From Lewinellaceae bacterium (GTDB lineage Bacteria; Bacteroidota; Bacteroidia; Chitinophagales; Saprospiraceae), in contig JACJYE010000003.1 in the NCBI GenBank assembly GCA_020636255.1, positions 487,799 through 551,798 on the forward strand: a DNA stretch of 64,000 nucleotides. The letters are read 5' to 3'. The translations under genes and the position numbers were made by a program. Shown piece after piece: positions 17,395-25,138 of the stretch; position 1 is the first letter of the stretch, and each line of letters begins with the position of its first letter. The notes under the pieces were generated by a model. It worked only from the letters and a program-made list of their open reading frames with translations. It searched no databases and was not told the origin of the DNA.

Positions 17395-17446
17395 GTTGTC
17401 TGTTTTTGTTGATTCTGGACTGACAATGGAACAGTGGAACAGTGAA

Positions 17447-17905
17447 TCAGGAATTAGCGGCCGCCGTCTTGATCGCCGCTTTGATACGCGTATAGGTACC
17501 GCATCGGCAGATGTTGCCATTCATGGCCGCTTCGATATCCTCATCGCTGGGGTTGGGGTTGGCTTTCAGGAATGCGGCGGCGTTCATGATCTGCCCGGTT
17601 TGGCAGTAACCGCACTGGGCCACGTCGTGTTCCAGCCAGGCCTGCTGCACCGGGTGGCTGCCGTCTTCTGACAAGCCTTCGATGGTCGTAATGGCCTGGT
17701 TGCCCACTACGGAAACGGGCAGCATGCAGGAGCGCATGGCCACGCCTTCGAGATGGATGGTGCAGGCGCCGCATTGGGCGATGCCGCAGCCGTACTTGGC
17801 GCCCACGAGCTTGAGATGGTCCCGCAGGACCCATAACATAGGCGTGGTGGGGTCAACGTCCACCTGATGTTTTTTTCCGTTGATTGAAAGATTGAAAGTT
17901 GCCAT
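17447..17905 (-). CDS. iorA: 2Fe-2S subunit of isoquinoline 1-oxidoreductase/aldehyde dehydrogenase type
   Basis: 152 residues with the two iron-sulfur clusters of this family. An N-terminal plant-ferredoxin-type site (YGCGIAQCGACTIHLEG...SC) and a C-terminal helical site (CGYCQTGQIMNAAAFL...NICRCGTYTRI) are both complete. It passes electrons from the molybdenum centre of the downstream subunit to an external acceptor, often a cytochrome. It has no signal peptide and would be carried through the Tat system with its partner. It starts 129 bases after the AraC-type gene on the same strand. Confidence 0.93.
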   Translation of the reverse strand: MATFNLSINGKKHQVDVDPTTPMLWVLRDHLKLVGAKYGCGIAQCGACTIHLEGVAMRSCMLPVSVVGNQAITTIEGLSEDGSHPVQQAWLEHDVAQCGYCQTGQIMNAAAFLKANPNPSDEDIEAAMNGNICRCGTYTRIKAAIKTAAANS

Positions 17906-18034
17906 GATATTGAAATTTATAAAATTCGCAGAATGATTTATTGGAATTTACACTCGGCACAAAATAAGAATTTATACTTGGTTTGGAGGTAATAGAAAAC
18001 AAACAAATAGTTACGAAAATCAAACAATCAAGCT

Positions 18035-18382
18035 CTAATTAAAATCAAGCATCCGGTATTCGTTGGGGGTGTACCCCACCCGCTGCTTAAATACCCGGCT
18101 GAAATGCTGCGGATACTTAAAGCCCAACCCATAAGCCACCTCATTGACAGATTTGGCAGGGTCGAAAAGGCGTTCCTTGGCCACATCGATCAGCTTCTGC
18201 TGGATGTATTCCTGTGCCGATGTGCCCGTTTCTTTTTTGATAAGGTCGCCGAAATAGTTGGCGGATAAGTTCAGTTCCTGAGCGCAATAGGCAACGGAGG
18301 GCAATCCGATTTCCTGTGGCTTGTCCGATGAAAAATAATCGTTCAGCAGTTCTTCAAATTTTTCTAAAATTCCCTTGTTCAC
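18035..18382 (-). CDS. AraC-type DNA-binding domain, apparently lacking its sensory half
   Basis: 115 residues from a GTG start, containing only the double helix-turn-helix of AraC proteins (VAYCAQELNLSANYFGDLIK; then VNEVAYGLGFKYPQHFSRVF). AraC regulators of this kind are normally near 290-310 residues with an N-terminal cupin. Here an in-frame TAG nine codons before the GTG cuts the frame, and no cupin remnant is visible upstream. It may be the surviving 3' end of a decayed gene or a functional mini-regulator of iorAB, which lies just downstream. Its stop codon is directly followed by AGAGCTTG, an end motif of a local repeat family. Confidence 0.7.
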   Translation of the reverse strand: MNKGILEKFEELLNDYFSSDKPQEIGLPSVAYCAQELNLSANYFGDLIKKETGTSAQEYIQQKLIDVAKERLFDPAKSVNEVAYGLGFKYPQHFSRVFKQRVGYTPNEYRMLDFN

Positions 18383-18573
18383 ATTGTCTCTGGTGATGAA
18401 TTGGCTACCCTAAACGAAAAGGACTTTGCACGAATTTCCGGGCTGGAAATACTCCTTAAAAATAATAAGTAAAAATAGACTGGCGAGAACAAAATGCCCA
18501 ATGGCCAGCCCTCCCAAGCGTTAGGCCGTCGTTTACACGAACCATCAGCTTTTGCTAATGAAGCTGGTATCGA

Positions 18574-19980
18574 TTATAATCCTGGCACCTTGTAATTTGT
18601 ATCCACATCATCGAGCACCAACACCAGGTCGATACGATGGTCCGGCACGGGCGACCATGTATAAGGCGGGGCGAATGTCTGCCAGCCTTTGTTGTCAAAA
18701 ACACCAATAACTGTAGCCTTACCCGTCCGGGGGTCAAACCAGGTGGCCTGTATCTTCTTACCAGAGATCTTGCCCATGTTTACGGTGATGGGCAGCCCGT
18801 GCGCCGTGTAAAAAAAAGCATAACCATCGCCTCTTATCGCCGAAATATGGTCGAAGGCGTTATTGCCTTCATTGGCCAGCAGGGATTGGTCGGGCATGCG
18901 GCCCTGGGCGGGGCGGCTTTCCATGAGGGCCTTGAGATAGTGGAGTTGGTTGGCGGCGGGTAAATCTAGGGATTCCTGCCAGTTATAAAGATCGCTGAAG
19001 AAATGCTCCCCTTTTTCGGAGAAAAAAATAACGGAAGCGCTGCCGTAGGTATGCCCGCAGGCTCCCGCAAACACGCTTTGGTAGGCGGCCCGGCGCACGT
19101 CCCACGCGCTGGCGTAGCCCAGGTTGGCGGCGTCAAAACAAACCGGCATGGCCTCATAGATGGCCTCGCCGTTGAGGAAGGGCTTCACGGGCAGGCGCTT
19201 CCAGTCGGCTTCCATGCGTTGCCAGACGGGCGTGTCGTCGCAATGGCCTGTTTGCAGCATATTCATATCCAGCCAATCATCTTCGTGGAACCATTTGGAA
19301 GAGGATGCCTCGATGTGTTCCGGCTGAGGGTGAAAAGTCATCAGGGCCCGGCTGTTACCCCCGGCGCCTTCCGCCACGCCGGCCGCCATGGCCCGCCAGA
19401 CGGCGACGTCCTGCGAGCCTTCCCGTGGGTTTCGGTCGCCGCCGGCCACCCAGATGATGTTGGTGCGGTTGCGGTAGCGGCTGCCGATCCATTGACCGTA
19501 TATCCTGGCGTTCTCAGGGTTGAATATCTCCGGCCCAACACCCCAGCTGTCCTTGAACACCTTGTCGCCCCAGGTAGGCAGCAGGGCGATGTAAAGCCCG
19601 TGCGTGGCGGCCATGTCGATAAGGGTGTCTATGTACTGGAAATAGGCATCGTTGGGTTGGGTGGGATCGCCATTGTGTAGGGGTAAATCGCCGTTGCGGT
19701 TGGGCACGTTCAACACATCGAGCTCGGCCAGCGCAACCGCCTGAATGACATTGAAGCCCTGCTCCGCCCGCTTCCGGAAATAAGATTCTGCTTCCTGTTT
19801 ATTGGTGCGGTGGAACAGCTCCCAGGCCGTGTCTCCCAGCCAGAAAAACGGCTGGCCGTCGGTGGTGGTGAGGTAGCGGCCGTCATCGCTGACTTTTAAG
19901 GGTTGGAGTTGACTCCAGTTGAGATGAGTAAAAAAAAGGAGGGCCAGGGCGGACAAGTAAGGGATACGGTTGAGTGGCAT
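18574..19980 (-). CDS. Exported glycoside hydrolase, GH140/DUF4038-like
   Basis: 468 residues from ATG 19980, where the signal peptide (MPLNRIPYLSALALLFF) begins; the frame is open 69 bases further up, but without a better start. The DUF4038-type (alpha/beta)8 barrel begins LTTTDGQPFFWLGDTAWELF and contains KRAEQGFNVIQAVAL, IIWVAGGDRNP and PFLNGEAIYEA, the latter with a probable catalytic Glu. The C-terminal 90 residues (ATWFDPRTGKATVIG) form the putative collagen-binding/beta-sandwich module common in this family. Relatives release apiose or other sugars from pectin side chains. The protein is likely periplasmic or surface exposed. Confidence 0.85.
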   Translation of the reverse strand: MPLNRIPYLSALALLFFTHLNWSQLQPLKVSDDGRYLTTTDGQPFFWLGDTAWELFHRTNKQEAESYFRKRAEQGFNVIQAVALAELDVLNVPNRNGDLPLHNGDPTQPNDAYFQYIDTLIDMAATHGLYIALLPTWGDKVFKDSWGVGPEIFNPENARIYGQWIGSRYRNRTNIIWVAGGDRNPREGSQDVAVWRAMAAGVAEGAGGNSRALMTFHPQPEHIEASSSKWFHEDDWLDMNMLQTGHCDDTPVWQRMEADWKRLPVKPFLNGEAIYEAMPVCFDAANLGYASAWDVRRAAYQSVFAGACGHTYGSASVIFFSEKGEHFFSDLYNWQESLDLPAANQLHYLKALMESRPAQGRMPDQSLLANEGNNAFDHISAIRGDGYAFFYTAHGLPITVNMGKISGKKIQATWFDPRTGKATVIGVFDNKGWQTFAPPYTWSPVPDHRIDLVLVLDDVDTNYKVPGL

Positions 19981-20062
19981 AAGCAAACCGGGGTTGTGGT
20001 CCACCTCAAGGTAATGCATTCTGGCGTTTTTAATAAGCCTCATGAGCAAAGCCCCATAAAAA

Positions 20063-20124
20063 TTTATGCGTACTTATGCGTAATTTTTTGCGCAAATACT
20101 TCTTTATGGAGTTTTTTGCGTAAA
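20063..20124 (+). promoter_or_regulatory. Four repeats of a TTnTGCGYAA-like word before the Fic gene
   Basis: TTTATGCGTA (20063-20072), CTTATGCGTA (20073-20082), TTTTTGCGCAAA (ending 20096) and TTTTTGCGTAAA (ending 20124) lie just before the ATG at 20135. Ordered repeats so close to a start resemble operators for an autoregulatory Fic or associated HTH protein, which is inference. Confidence 0.45.
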
Positions 20125-20134
20125 AAAATGAGGC

Positions 20135-20641
20135 ATGGAATCCGTAAAGTCATTGGAAATCACGCCTGAAATCCTCAACCTCATCGCCGAGATAGACGAG
20201 TTTAAAGGGGCATGGCGCGCCTTGGGAAATTTGTCCCCCGACACCCTGCTGCGTTTGCAAAAAGTGGCGGCCATCGAAAGCATAGCCTCCAGTACCCGCA
20301 TAGAAGGGAGTAAATTGTCAGGCCGGGAGGTTGAGCAGTTGTTGCTAAACCTGAAGGTTCAAAAATTCAGCACCCGTGACGAGCAGGAAGTGGCGGGTTA
20401 TGCCGATTTGATGAACACCATTTTCCAATTTTTAAGGATTCGAGGCTGTCTCAAAAGCATGGAATTAAAAAATAGCGCCAAATCATGTTTTGCCGCCTGG
20501 CCTAACTCCTCTGGCTCCCCAATGGAGAGAACCGGCCAGGCCGCGAAAAACAGCATATTATTTGGCTTCGATGTTTTTGTTTTGACTTTTGAGACAGCCC
20601 CAACACGCAGCAAAGTTATTGAGGCCCTGTATAACTTTTAA
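20135..20641 (+). pseudogene. Fic-family protein, N-terminal remnant interrupted by a fold-back element
   Basis: The first 103 codons are the N-terminal domain of Bacteroidota Fic proteins: AWRALGNLSPDTLLRLQKVA, AAIESIASSTRIEGSKLSG and TRDEQEVAGYADLMNTIF, including the inhibitory-helix-like (S/T)xxxE(G/N) segment SSTRIEG. The catalytic core (HPFxDGNGR) that should follow is absent. The frame instead runs into an inverted-repeat element (20444-20599) and then a few codons without homology. The product would be unable to AMPylate targets. What remains of the promoter, with its repeated TGCGTA words, is intact. Confidence 0.8.
20444..20599. mobile_element. 156-bp fold-back (MITE-like) element inside the Fic gene
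   Basis: Terminal inverted repeats GGCTGTCTCAAAAG (20444-20457) and CTTTTGAGACAGCC (20586-20599) are perfect over 14 bp. The interior is a long imperfect hairpin (GCCGCCTGGCC pairing with GGCCAGGCCGC; GCCAAAT with ATTTGGC). GGCTGTCTCAAAA ends are common in IS1182/IS5-group elements. No transposase and no clear target duplication are present, and Fic sequence is missing on the far side, so insertion may have been accompanied by a deletion. Confidence 0.8.
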
Positions 20642-21279
20642 TAAAATGAAGGCTTATCCCAATCGGTATCAGGCTCTCCGACCCCCAGGCTTTTCTGAAT
20701 GTATTTACCAGAGGCATCTTCGATAATATCCACCATCAATTGGGCCACAGCCTGGCGCGTTACCTGCGCCCCTTTAAATGGTTCTCCTTTTGAAGTTAAT
20801 AAGTAGTCTTGATTACCCTCTTGATTGTAAAGCCAGGTAAGCCTCAGGATCGTATAGTCCAGTTCGGGGATCTCAACCAGGGCAGCCGTTTCCTTGTGTA
20901 AGCGAATACCATTTTCGCCTAACATCCGACGGTTCCAGGCTCCAAAGGCTCCCGGCACTTCATCATAAATGTCGAGAATAGAAGCCACAGCAATTCGGGT
21001 AACTCCCGTTTCTTTCATGGCATTCACTACATTCCTGACCCCTCCTTTATTGTTCATATCATTGAGGTAAATGAAGTCCACGTTTTTCATTGCCTCTACG
21101 AGTAGGGCATAATCAAGGAAATCTCCACTTACAAGAGTCTCCCTGTTGGGGGCTTTGATCTTTAAACGCCGATCTGCATTTCGAGCATAAAGCACCAATT
21201 CGTGGCCGGTTTGCTCCAGCAAATAATCGGTAAGAAGCCTTCCTATCTCGCCTGCAGCTCCCAGTATTAAGATTTTCAT
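20638..21279 (-). CDS. NAD(P)H-binding oxidoreductase, atypical SDR (NmrA-like)
   Basis: 213 residues with a Rossmann N-terminus (MKILILGAAGEIGRLLTDYL, glycine pattern GAAGEIG) and the LYARNADRRLK loop that suggests NADP preference. It has the SDR-a core (VDFIYLNDMNNKGGVRNVVNAM; VASILDIYDEVPG; LDYTILRLTWLYN). The typical YxxxK is not conserved, as in NmrA/HSCARG-type proteins, which may act as redox sensors or reductases. It lies 34 bases after an aldo/keto reductase on the same strand, so the two likely form an operon. Substrate unknown. Confidence 0.88.
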   Translation of the reverse strand: MKILILGAAGEIGRLLTDYLLEQTGHELVLYARNADRRLKIKAPNRETLVSGDFLDYALLVEAMKNVDFIYLNDMNNKGGVRNVVNAMKETGVTRIAVASILDIYDEVPGAFGAWNRRMLGENGIRLHKETAALVEIPELDYTILRLTWLYNQEGNQDYLLTSKGEPFKGAQVTRQAVAQLMVDIIEDASGKYIQKSLGVGEPDTDWDKPSFY

Positions 21280-21313
21280 GTTGTTCGTTTTATTTATTCA
21301 GGTACAATTTCGT

Positions 21314-22297
21314 TCACCGCCCCACCCTGCGTTGCAGGTGCTCCGGATAGCGCGCGCCTTGAATTTCGACCTTTGAGACGGCTTGTTCGATCTCGAGGAT
21401 GTCGCCTGAGGTAAGCTCGATGGCCGCCGCTCCCAGGTTCTCTTTCAGGCGGTGCTGTTTGGTAGTGCCGGGTATGGGAACGATCCACGGTTTCTGGGCC
21501 AGCAGCCAGGCCAGCGCTATTTGGGCCGGAGTTGCATTTCTGTCTTTGGCAATTCTGCCCAGCAGATCGACAAGCGCCTGGTTCGCCTTTCGGTTCTCTT
21601 CGGAAAAACGCGGAACGATATTCCGGAAATCGGTGCTGTCGAACTTGGTGTTTTGGTCAATTGCCCCTGTCAGGAACCCTTTACCCAGCGGGCTAAAGGG
21701 CACAAAGCCGATACCAAGTTCTTCCAGGGTGGGAATGACCTCTTTTTCCGGCTCTCTCCACCACAGGGAGTATTCACTCTGAAGGGCAGTGACCGGCTGT
21801 ACGGCGTGCGCTTTGCGGATGGTTTGTGCTCCTGCTTCGGACAGCCCGAAGTGCTTCACTTTACCTTCCCCGATCAGTTCCTTTACGGTGCCTGCCACTT
21901 CTTCAATAGGCACGTTGGGGTCTGTCCGGTGCTGGTAGAACAGGTCGATGTGGCCCGTCCTGAGGCGCCTGAGCGATGCTTCGGCAACGGCTCTGATGTT
22001 CTCGGGCCTGCTGTTTAACCCCTTGACAGAGTCTCCGTTTTCAAATCCGAATTTGGTGGCAATGATTACTTCATCGCGATATGGCGCCAGGGCTTCGCCC
22101 AGCAGTTCTTCATTCGTGAACGGGCCATAGGCCTCGGCAGTATCAAAGAACGTGACGCCCTGCTCTACGGCAAAACGGATAAGGCGGATCATCTCCTGCT
22201 TATCTTTGGCCGGGCCATATCCAAAGCTCATGCTCATACAACCGAGCCCTATGGAGGATACTTCGAGCTGACTGTTTCCCAGTTTGCGCTTTTTCAT
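21314..22297 (-). CDS. Aldo/keto reductase
   Basis: 327 residues, a full-length AKR13/YakC-type (alpha/beta)8 NADPH-dependent reductase. Visible motifs: SSIGLGCMSMSFGYGP at the N-terminus, the catalytic tetrad Asp/Tyr in FFDTAEAYGPF, Lys in VIIATKFGFE, His in DLFYQHRTDP, and the NADP-binding FSPLGKGFLTG and PIPGTTKQHRLKENL. It reduces aldehydes or ketones in the cytoplasm. It is the first gene of a likely two-gene unit with the SDR protein. A 151-bp MITE has inserted 29 bases upstream of its start (8-bp target duplication at 22318-22325), where its promoter would be expected. Confidence 0.95.
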   Translation of the reverse strand: MKKRKLGNSQLEVSSIGLGCMSMSFGYGPAKDKQEMIRLIRFAVEQGVTFFDTAEAYGPFTNEELLGEALAPYRDEVIIATKFGFENGDSVKGLNSRPENIRAVAEASLRRLRTGHIDLFYQHRTDPNVPIEEVAGTVKELIGEGKVKHFGLSEAGAQTIRKAHAVQPVTALQSEYSLWWREPEKEVIPTLEELGIGFVPFSPLGKGFLTGAIDQNTKFDSTDFRNIVPRFSEENRKANQALVDLLGRIAKDRNATPAQIALAWLLAQKPWIVPIPGTTKQHRLKENLGAAAIELTSGDILEIEQAVSKVEIQGARYPEHLQRRVGR

Positions 22298-22325
22298 GAT
22301 TGACTACATTTTTGTTATAAAATGT

Positions 22326-22476
22326 GTAACTATTCAGCATCATGGGGATTTACGGGCTGAAGCAAAATTTTGTAATCCGCCCTTCCCCTTTCGAGGGGAA
22401 TGAGAAGGGGTTAGACAAGAAAAATCCTACAAAATTTTGCTTCAGGAGCATTTTAGGCTGCATGCTGAATAGTTAC
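22326..22476. mobile_element. 151-bp MITE, copy A, with 8-bp target-site duplication
   Basis: Terminal inverted repeats GTAACTATTCAGCAT (15 bp) bound the element. Inside are an 18-bp inverted repeat CTGAAGCAAAATTTTGTA and a central hairpin rich in CCCTT/AAGGGG. The direct repeat TAAAATGT flanks it at 22318-22325 and 22477-22484. Copies B (24961) and C (55334) have the same length. The GTAA ends and 8-bp duplications fit mobilisation by an IS66-type transposase, which is inference. Confidence 0.92.
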
Positions 22477-22572
22477 TAAAATGTAGTACAAATTTCAAAC
22501 AAAAAACCCTTCAGTTGATAGCGACATTCGAGCAATAAACTACGAAATTCAAACAATCCTATATTGGATCGT

Positions 22573-24939
22573 TCAATACCCGCCATATACCACCCTGCCT
22601 CTGAACATCGTCATCAGCACCTGCGTCTGGTAAAGCTCGAATTTCGGGCATTGAAAAACATCACGGCCCAGTATGATCAGGTCGGCCAGCTTACCTACTG
22701 TGAGGGTACCGCATTCATTTTCCCGAAACGTCAGGTAGGCCCCGCCTTTGGTATACCCTTCTACCACCATCTGAACATCCACGAGGTGCTGCGGCGTCCA
22801 GGGTTCGCGGACGACGCTGTCGGGGCCGCGGCGGGTGACGGCCACCTGCATGGCGTCGAAGGGGTCCATGGTGCTCACGTCCCAGTCGCTGCCGAAGGCC
22901 AGGCGCCCGCCGCTGCGGGCCACCGTGCCGATGGGGTACTGCCATTCCACCCGTTCGGCTCCCAGATACGGATAGTTCAGATCCGTCATGTAGGTATCCT
23001 CCAGCGTGGCCCACAGGGCCTGAAAATTGGCGATGACATCCAGCTCGCGAAAACGCGGGATATCATCGGGATGTATGACGTGGAGGTGGGCGATGTGATG
23101 GCGGCTGTCGCGCAGGCCATTCTGTTTGCGGGCCTGCTCGAAGGCATCCAGCGTCATGCGTATGCCCCGGTCGCCGATGGCATGTACATGTATCTGCATG
23201 CCTGCTTTATCGAAAGCGGTTATGACGGCGGCGGCCATGTCAGGGCTGGCGTTGGGGAAGCCCCTGTGGTTATCGCCGTGGTAGTTGTCGAGCATGGCAG
23301 CGGTCTTGCCTTCCACCACGCCGTCCATGAACAGTTTTACCTGCCCGAAGGCCAGGTCGGGCATCTGCCCCGGGGGATGGGGCGCCTGATCCGCGTATTT
23401 CTCGTTCAGGCCCAGCACCTGCCTGACGCATTCCTGCCCTTTTGAAATATCGCCGTAAATGGAAACGCTGACATGGGCGGTGAGCTCCTGCCTTCGGGCC
23501 AGCTCGAGGTACGTTTCGATGTACTCTTCCCTCGCAGAGGCCTCTATGAAATTGGTGACCCCCACCGAATTGGCCACTTCAAGCCCTTTGCGCAGGGCTT
23601 CGGCCAGTTCTTCGGGCGTATGGGGTGGGATGAGCTTTTCCACCAGCCCCATCGCCTCCTCCCGCAGGGTGCCCGACGGCTCTCCGCTGCGCTCGTCCCG
23701 TTCGATCAGGCCGTTGAGCGGGTTGGGGGCTGAGGCGGTGATGCCCGCCAACTCCAGCGCCCTGGAGTTCACCCAGGCGGAATGAGCATCGCTGGAAACG
23801 ATATAAACGGGGCGGCCGGGGATGATGCTATCGAGCAGCTCCTTTTTGGGGTTGCCGTCGGGAAAGGCGGCCAACCAGAAATTATAGGCCTGTATCCAGG
23901 GCTTTTCGGGATGTGCCGCTGCGTAGTTTTTCAGCACGGCGAGCATGCTGTCCGGTTGCTCGATGTCGGCGAGGTTGCACCCCATGAGGGCCAGCCCGCC
24001 GGAAATGGGATGTACGTGCGCGTCGGTAAAGCCCGGTAGCATGGTTCTGCCGTGCAGGCCTACCACTCGCGTGGAATCGCCGATTAGCTGCTGAGCTTCC
24101 TCCCATGGCCCGGCAAATATGATGCGCTCGCCTTTGACGGCCAGCGCTTCCACCTTCGCCCCCGGCGCTTCGAGGGTATAGATCGGGCCGTCCCAAAATA
24201 CGTAATCGGCTTGGGCCAACACACTTAAGGCCATGGTGATCAGGAAAGCGGCTGTCAGGATGATCTTTCGGGCCAGCCTCAGGCTGTCCACATACCCCGT
24301 TACGAATTCGCCCAGCCTTTTGCGGCGGTACTGCATCACCCACCGCGGATGCGGCAGCGGCAGGATGGACTCGAAAAAAGCATGTTGCTGGTTGAGCTTC
24401 TCGAAATACTGCATGTTCTGCCCCTGCCCCATGCAAAGCGCCACCCGGGTGCTCAGCCCCAGCTCGATCTGCGCCCTGATGTTGTGGATGATATACGGCT
24501 CCACAGCGCGTAACAGCTTTTTGTCGTCGTAATAGTTGTAGTTCTTACCGTCTTTGGTAAAACCCAACGGGCTGAGGGAAGCGATATAGAACTGCCCGTA
24601 GAAGGCCCCGGGCCCGCCCCATTCGTTCACCACCCGGTAGACGAACTCGGAGGACAGCTCCGGCTTTTTGGCAAAATCATTCGTTATGCCGCATTCCGCC
24701 TCCAGGCGGATAGGGTCGGTAAAAGGCACCCCGGTAATACCAGCGCCGAACCGCCCCGGGTTGATGCCAAAAATGCCCACCCGCTCAAGTTCGTCGCCGT
24801 AGTATTTATGGTAGAACTGCTCCATGGCGCTCCAGGTGGAAGCCTCGGAGTAAGGATACAACAGCTCGACATGGGCGGGCAGCTCCCAGTCGGGCCGTAA
24901 CGAGCGGTTCAGGCCGAGGATGCGCTGAGCAAGGGACAT
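22573..24939 (-). CDS. In-frame fusion: SMUG2-type uracil-DNA glycosylase + exported amidohydrolase (YtcJ-like)
   Basis: 788 residues from ATG 24939. Residues 1-220 form a SMUG/DUF4918 DNA glycosylase (GIFGINPGRFGAGITGVPF; LPHPRWVMQYRRKR near its end). From about 218 a complete signal peptide (SLRLARKIILTAAFLITMAL, then SVLAQ) leads into an amidohydrolase_3 metal enzyme with AHVHP, IHVHAIGDRG, HHIAHLHVIHP and FGSDWDVSTMDP metal-site motifs. Nuclear-type DNA repair and periplasmic hydrolysis do not belong in one polypeptide. A GTG at 24291 would start the second half exactly at its signal peptide (MDSLRLARK..., 572 residues). Both products may therefore be made from overlapping in-frame starts, or a stop codon has been lost. 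See findings. Confidence 0.85.
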   Translation of the reverse strand: MSLAQRILGLNRSLRPDWELPAHVELLYPYSEASTWSAMEQFYHKYYGDELERVGIFGINPGRFGAGITGVPFTDPIRLEAECGITNDFAKKPELSSEFVYRVVNEWGGPGAFYGQFYIASLSPLGFTKDGKNYNYYDDKKLLRAVEPYIIHNIRAQIELGLSTRVALCMGQGQNMQYFEKLNQQHAFFESILPLPHPRWVMQYRRKRLGEFVTGYVDSLRLARKIILTAAFLITMALSVLAQADYVFWDGPIYTLEAPGAKVEALAVKGERIIFAGPWEEAQQLIGDSTRVVGLHGRTMLPGFTDAHVHPISGGLALMGCNLADIEQPDSMLAVLKNYAAAHPEKPWIQAYNFWLAAFPDGNPKKELLDSIIPGRPVYIVSSDAHSAWVNSRALELAGITASAPNPLNGLIERDERSGEPSGTLREEAMGLVEKLIPPHTPEELAEALRKGLEVANSVGVTNFIEASAREEYIETYLELARRQELTAHVSVSIYGDISKGQECVRQVLGLNEKYADQAPHPPGQMPDLAFGQVKLFMDGVVEGKTAAMLDNYHGDNHRGFPNASPDMAAAVITAFDKAGMQIHVHAIGDRGIRMTLDAFEQARKQNGLRDSRHHIAHLHVIHPDDIPRFRELDVIANFQALWATLEDTYMTDLNYPYLGAERVEWQYPIGTVARSGGRLAFGSDWDVSTMDPFDAMQVAVTRRGPDSVVREPWTPQHLVDVQMVVEGYTKGGAYLTFRENECGTLTVGKLADLIILGRDVFQCPKFELYQTQVLMTMFRGRVVYGGY

Positions 24940-24960
24940 GGGTTTTTGAATGGGAAGATA

Positions 24961-25111
24961 GTAACTATTCAGCATCATGGTGATTTATGGCCTGAAGCAA
25001 AATTTTGTAATCCGCCCTTCCCCTTCCAAGGGGAATGAGAAGGGGTTAGGCATGAAAAAGCCTACAAAATTTTGCTTCAGGAGCATTTTAGGCCTCATGC
25101 TGAATAGTTAC
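24961..25111. mobile_element. 151-bp MITE, copy B, with 8-bp target-site duplication
   Basis: Same structure and length as the copy at 22326. The direct repeat GGAAGATA flanks it at 24953-24960 and 25112-25119. It lies 21 bases upstream of the glycosylase-amidohydrolase start and 27 bases after the stop of nothing on its own strand, so it displaced the upstream promoter of that gene. Confidence 0.92.
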
Positions 25112-25138
25112 GGAAGATATAAAAATCCCGCTTACGGG

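Noticed and set aside
20398..20613. 71-codon minus-strand ORF within the Fic fold-back element
   Set aside because: It follows from the inverted repeats and is too short for a transposase; no IS catalytic motif is present.
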